NCBI GenBank assembly: GCA_012932295.1
Contig: JAAONU010000004.1
Span: forward strand, 26,073,304-26,137,303
Length of the DNA: 64,000 nt
DNA from: Cyclina sinensis
Taxonomy: Eukaryota > Mollusca > Bivalvia > Venerida > Veneridae
Reading direction: 5' to 3'
Position 1 is the stretch's first letter. Each line of letters starts with the position of its first letter. Below, piece by piece: positions 60,520-64,000 of the stretch. The notes under the pieces were generated by a model. The model was not told where the DNA came from. It ran no database searches and worked only from the letters and a program-made list of their open reading frames with translations. The position numbers and the translations under genes are program-made.

Positions 60520-63500
60520 AACTCACATGATATTACGTCTTGTATGACTTTGCAAATGTTTCTTCTGAAGGAGCCAATTAAACTTGTCATGAAATACAAC
60601 GACAATTCTTTACTATTGTTTTGTTGTTGTTTGTTTTTATGTTGTTTTTTTTAGTTTTTTTTAGTTCGGTTTTGTTGCCGTTGTTGTTGTTGTAGTTGTG
60701 ACTGGACCTATTGGAGTTACCGAGTTTTCGCCTACGTACTACTATCTTTTAATAAGTAAAGCTGTTGGTTTAGTCCGTGATAAAGTATGTACTCGTATAC
60801 TCGTATATGTTATTTACAACTCCACTTGAACCTTTCCCGCTAAACTACGTGATTTATTGCCATACATGCGTTCGACTTTGTGGGTACTTAGACACTCTGA
60901 GGTGTATTTACTCTCCGGGTTTTATGGGAGAAAGTACATGATAACAGTTTTAACCTGAACAACTCTAAATAATAAAATAACCACACCCTTTTCGATCAAT
61001 TTCTTGCCCACATCAAATACAATATATGTGGTTCTGAGTGCCAGAAATCATGTAAATGTATACATTAATAGTTCGCTCATTTTAAAATGTGGTGAAATTA
61101 ACATTTTAAAACGTCTGAGCGAAAAGCAACTATAATCATTGCATTATTTCAAGTGTATGAAAGTGTATCACTTTATAATTCAAGGGGAGGTGACATTGAA
61201 GAGAGAAATGTTGAGTCCGTTCTTTGCTTAGGCTTTAAAAGAATACATAAAATGAAATTCTGCCAACGTAAAGTCTCCTGCATCGTCGGAAACCCACGTT
61301 CGGTCCATTCCGTTTCACTCTATTTATCTACCGTACATAATGTAGTTGTGCGGAATATGTACCGGGGGTCACCGACGATGAATCTCCTGTGAATAAGGAG
61401 AAAACACAGAATTAGTTGTTGTTGTTGTTGTTATTGTTGTTGTTTCTTCTTCTTCAAAAAGTTGTATGATGCAATACTTTTATCTTGAATGAAATCATCC
61501 AATATATTAAATATCGTCTCCATTATAACAAAAATAAGAACATAATATGACTTCCAAAAAAGGGTGTTTTTGCAACCTTTCTTCATTTTTACACATAATT
61601 CTAGTGTACAGACGACTTGAAAAAACTTCTCTCAGTATAATAAGCGCACACTGCAACTGAGGCAAAATTTCTGGCAATAAAGGGCCTCAACTCTAGTATC
61701 TCTCATGTATCAGCTGGTCATCGAAAATGCGCGTGGACTTACAAACTTTTTGTGGAAATGAGAGAACTACAGAGGTAAAATAGCGAACAGAGAACAGTAA
61801 GGATGATATTAATTGGTGTAAAACTCGAAAAGTGTTTAGGAAGACAAGCACTACGAATTTCTAAGGCGAACGTCATATAGATTTATTACAAAGAGCGACA
61901 GAATTCACTTTTCAAATATTTAAGCAAGAATATTATATTTTTAGCGTACATTTTACTCTGTATAAGATTTTACATAAATGTTAACACTGTGACGACAAAA
62001 AAACATGACTCTTAGACGTGGTGACCTTTTCAACACTGAAATCCGTATCCAATATTTAATGACATTTTCAAGTTTTACTATCAGTGTAAACAAAGCGTTG
62101 CTGTTTGATTATATACATGCGCAAAAAAAGAGATATTCATCTGAAAGTTTGTCTGCCGCCATTACTTGTTTAAACAATTGAAGTTATTGTATACTCTGTC
62201 AATATTTGTTCATTGAAATTTAGAAACATTTACAGTCTTTAATATTTTAATTTGTCTTAAGTTACTGATGCCTTTAGGATGACGTCAGTTTTATTCATAG
62301 CCCAAAACCTTCGAAAATAGCACAGTAACCTGGACGAGAACCTTGAAAATAATATTACCGTTTGAAATGTTACTTTTTTGGTCGTTTAATTAGATTTTTG
62401 CAATTTTATGGTCTATGGGGACAAACAGTTTGTCGAGTATGCATCTACAGTACTGAAAAAGATCGAAATTACATCTGCATATTTATAACCTGCGTGAATG
62501 TAAAATCTGACATTAAATGAAAAACCTAATGCAGTGAACAGTGATTGAATGTATATTATAAAATGACAAGTTCGTGTAATTTATCACTGAAAGCGTACAT
62601 GAAAACATCTTGCGAAACTGCAACATTTAGTGAATCATACAGTGTCACATGTATTTTCTTAGACAAGGCGTTTTATGTTCTCGATTAAAGAAAATAATTT
62701 GGATATTAAGTATGTAAAAAGTTCTACATTTTTCAGTACACTATCCTATCTTAATAAAAAAATGCTGGAAAAAAAACAAATTTAGAATACGTTTAATGTT
62801 TTGAATTACATATTTTATTTCATATTAGTGGCAATTAATTTAAAATTGTTTCCCTAACTCAATAATTTAAAACTTTTCCCAAACTTTATTAAATTCTAAT
62901 GACGTTTATTACACTGTCAGGAGAAATATAATACCTTTAAAACTTATATATAAGGCTGTTATCCTGTGTTGTGTATAATTTTGTAGGTACAATGAAGCTA
63001 TGCAACAGTAACTTTCTTACTCAAATTTCCGGTTTTAATTGCTTTCCATTAACAAATCGTCCTTTTAAGCAGATGTACAAAGTGTATTTTAGAAAACGTG
63101 GAAGGTGTTAATATCAAATCTGTTCATGAAGAACCTTTCACTGGCCTGTCTAATTTTGTACATGCTTCAGTGACTCATTTCATAGTTAATAGCTATTCAT
63201 TTTACATCGATTGGAAAACATTCTTGAAACCTATAAAAAATTCCGCTAGATGACTTTTTTCTGATTTTAAACCAGTACTCACGCCATTTGGCGGGTAATA
63301 TTTGCTTGAAGGAACACTTTTCAATTAAATAAGTTGTCTTCCTTTCCACCAAACCAGTAAAGGAAAAAAGTTACTGGAGAACCTCACTCCTGATGCAATT
63401 TGATCAAGCGACCATAGGATCTGGATCGCGGAACTCTTACACATCGACAACTATTCCTTCATATAAACATCTGCATTATTTTTGTTAAATTATAATTTCT

Positions 63501-64000
63501 TTTAAGATTTATCTATCTATTTGAGTTTATAAATCGTCGGTACCGATTGCCCGTATAACCGAGGCCCCCTGCAAAGTAAAGTTATTTTAGGTTGCGTTAT
63601 CAGCGCTTAACAACTAGACAACTGATCTACCCCACTTAGATGCTTTCTGCTATAAATCTACTTTATCTATTTTTAATAATTTAAAATCAATACACATTAA
63701 TTATTTTTTCCTCTTCAAATCTTAAACGTGTTTATCTTTGATTTTGTTGTTGTTCTTTTATTATTATTATTATTATTATTAAAACGCTCAGATTTAAACT
63801 ACATAATAGAATTTTGTTTCATTTTAGTCCGTAATACAATGCTGGATTCGTCAACCCTTGCTTCTTAAATTTTTGTCAGTCTCATAAAATTCTGTAAAAA
63901 TGATCTTCTTCTGTTATTCTAAGACATAAGATCAGATCTTTTCTATTGTACCTAATTATGATATTCATTATTTGAAAATGTGCATAGATATTCCTGTACA
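60520..64000. other. Gene-poor right end
   Basis: It holds (GTT)n runs near 60635-60695 and 61413-61443, a (TTA)n run near 63756-63780, and a likely minus-strand SINE tail at 63195-63215 (TTTTACATCGATTGG, the reverse of the family 2 tail). A repeat fragment at 63565-63640 resembles 25275-25320. The 79-codon frame at 61153-61392 has no supporting motif. No gene was found. Confidence 0.5.

Noticed and set aside
61153..61392. 79-codon frame
   Set aside because: No homology, splice signal or motif; includes a small local inverted repeat that looks non-coding.

Overview
The window is animal nuclear DNA, AT-rich, with split genes, GT-AG introns and dense repeats. The repeats point to a bivalve mollusc: an element opening with AGCTCACC that carries about 165-bp internal tandem units, elements ending in a GGCCCTCTTGTTT-like tail, TCAAGGTCA-rich repeats and tRNA-derived SINEs. 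This placement rests on recognising the repeats and on gene content; no species is claimed.

Layout. (1) 1998-4042, minus: a compact three-exon RecQ-family helicase. (2) 5340-12810 and 14762-22983, plus: two tandem seven-exon cytosolic sulfotransferases, both complete at 311 aa with identical exon phases; the first is head to head with the helicase. Their introns carry different young insertions. In the second copy a six-unit 69-bp minisatellite spans the 3' end of exon 4 and its splice donor. (3) 25647-33497, plus: wolframin (WFS1), five exons seen, with one member of a tRNA-derived SINE family inside the gene and one just after it. (4) 36061-38728 and 39375-43478, plus: two tandem four-exon genes for 130-aa secreted cysteine-rich proteins whose signal peptide is assembled from a 21-nt exon, a 15-nt microexon and the start of exon 3. 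(5) 44545-51659, plus: four exons of a large secreted or receptor-type ectodomain with a somatomedin-B-like patch; no seven-helix region is visible. (6) 53436-55881, minus: a two-exon membrane-anchored sulfotransferase-like protein. (7) 56-64 kb: gene-poor, with a dead LINE reverse transcriptase, a SINE, and a 1.27-kb fold-back element made of 57-bp units.

No operon logic applies. Two themes stand out: tandem duplication of small gene families (sulfotransferases, cysteine-rich secreted proteins), and repeated fold-back or inverted-repeat structures (11.4, 17.4, 24.6, 41.0/42.7, 46.7, 47.5 and 59.2 kb). The most unusual are the splice-site minisatellite at 19.3 kb, the 86-bp perfect inverted repeat tied to a two-level minisatellite at 41-42.8 kb, and the giant fold-back at 59.2 kb.

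Exon boundaries were placed by eye from splice consensus, phase and family conservation; there is no transcript evidence. UTR limits are unknown.
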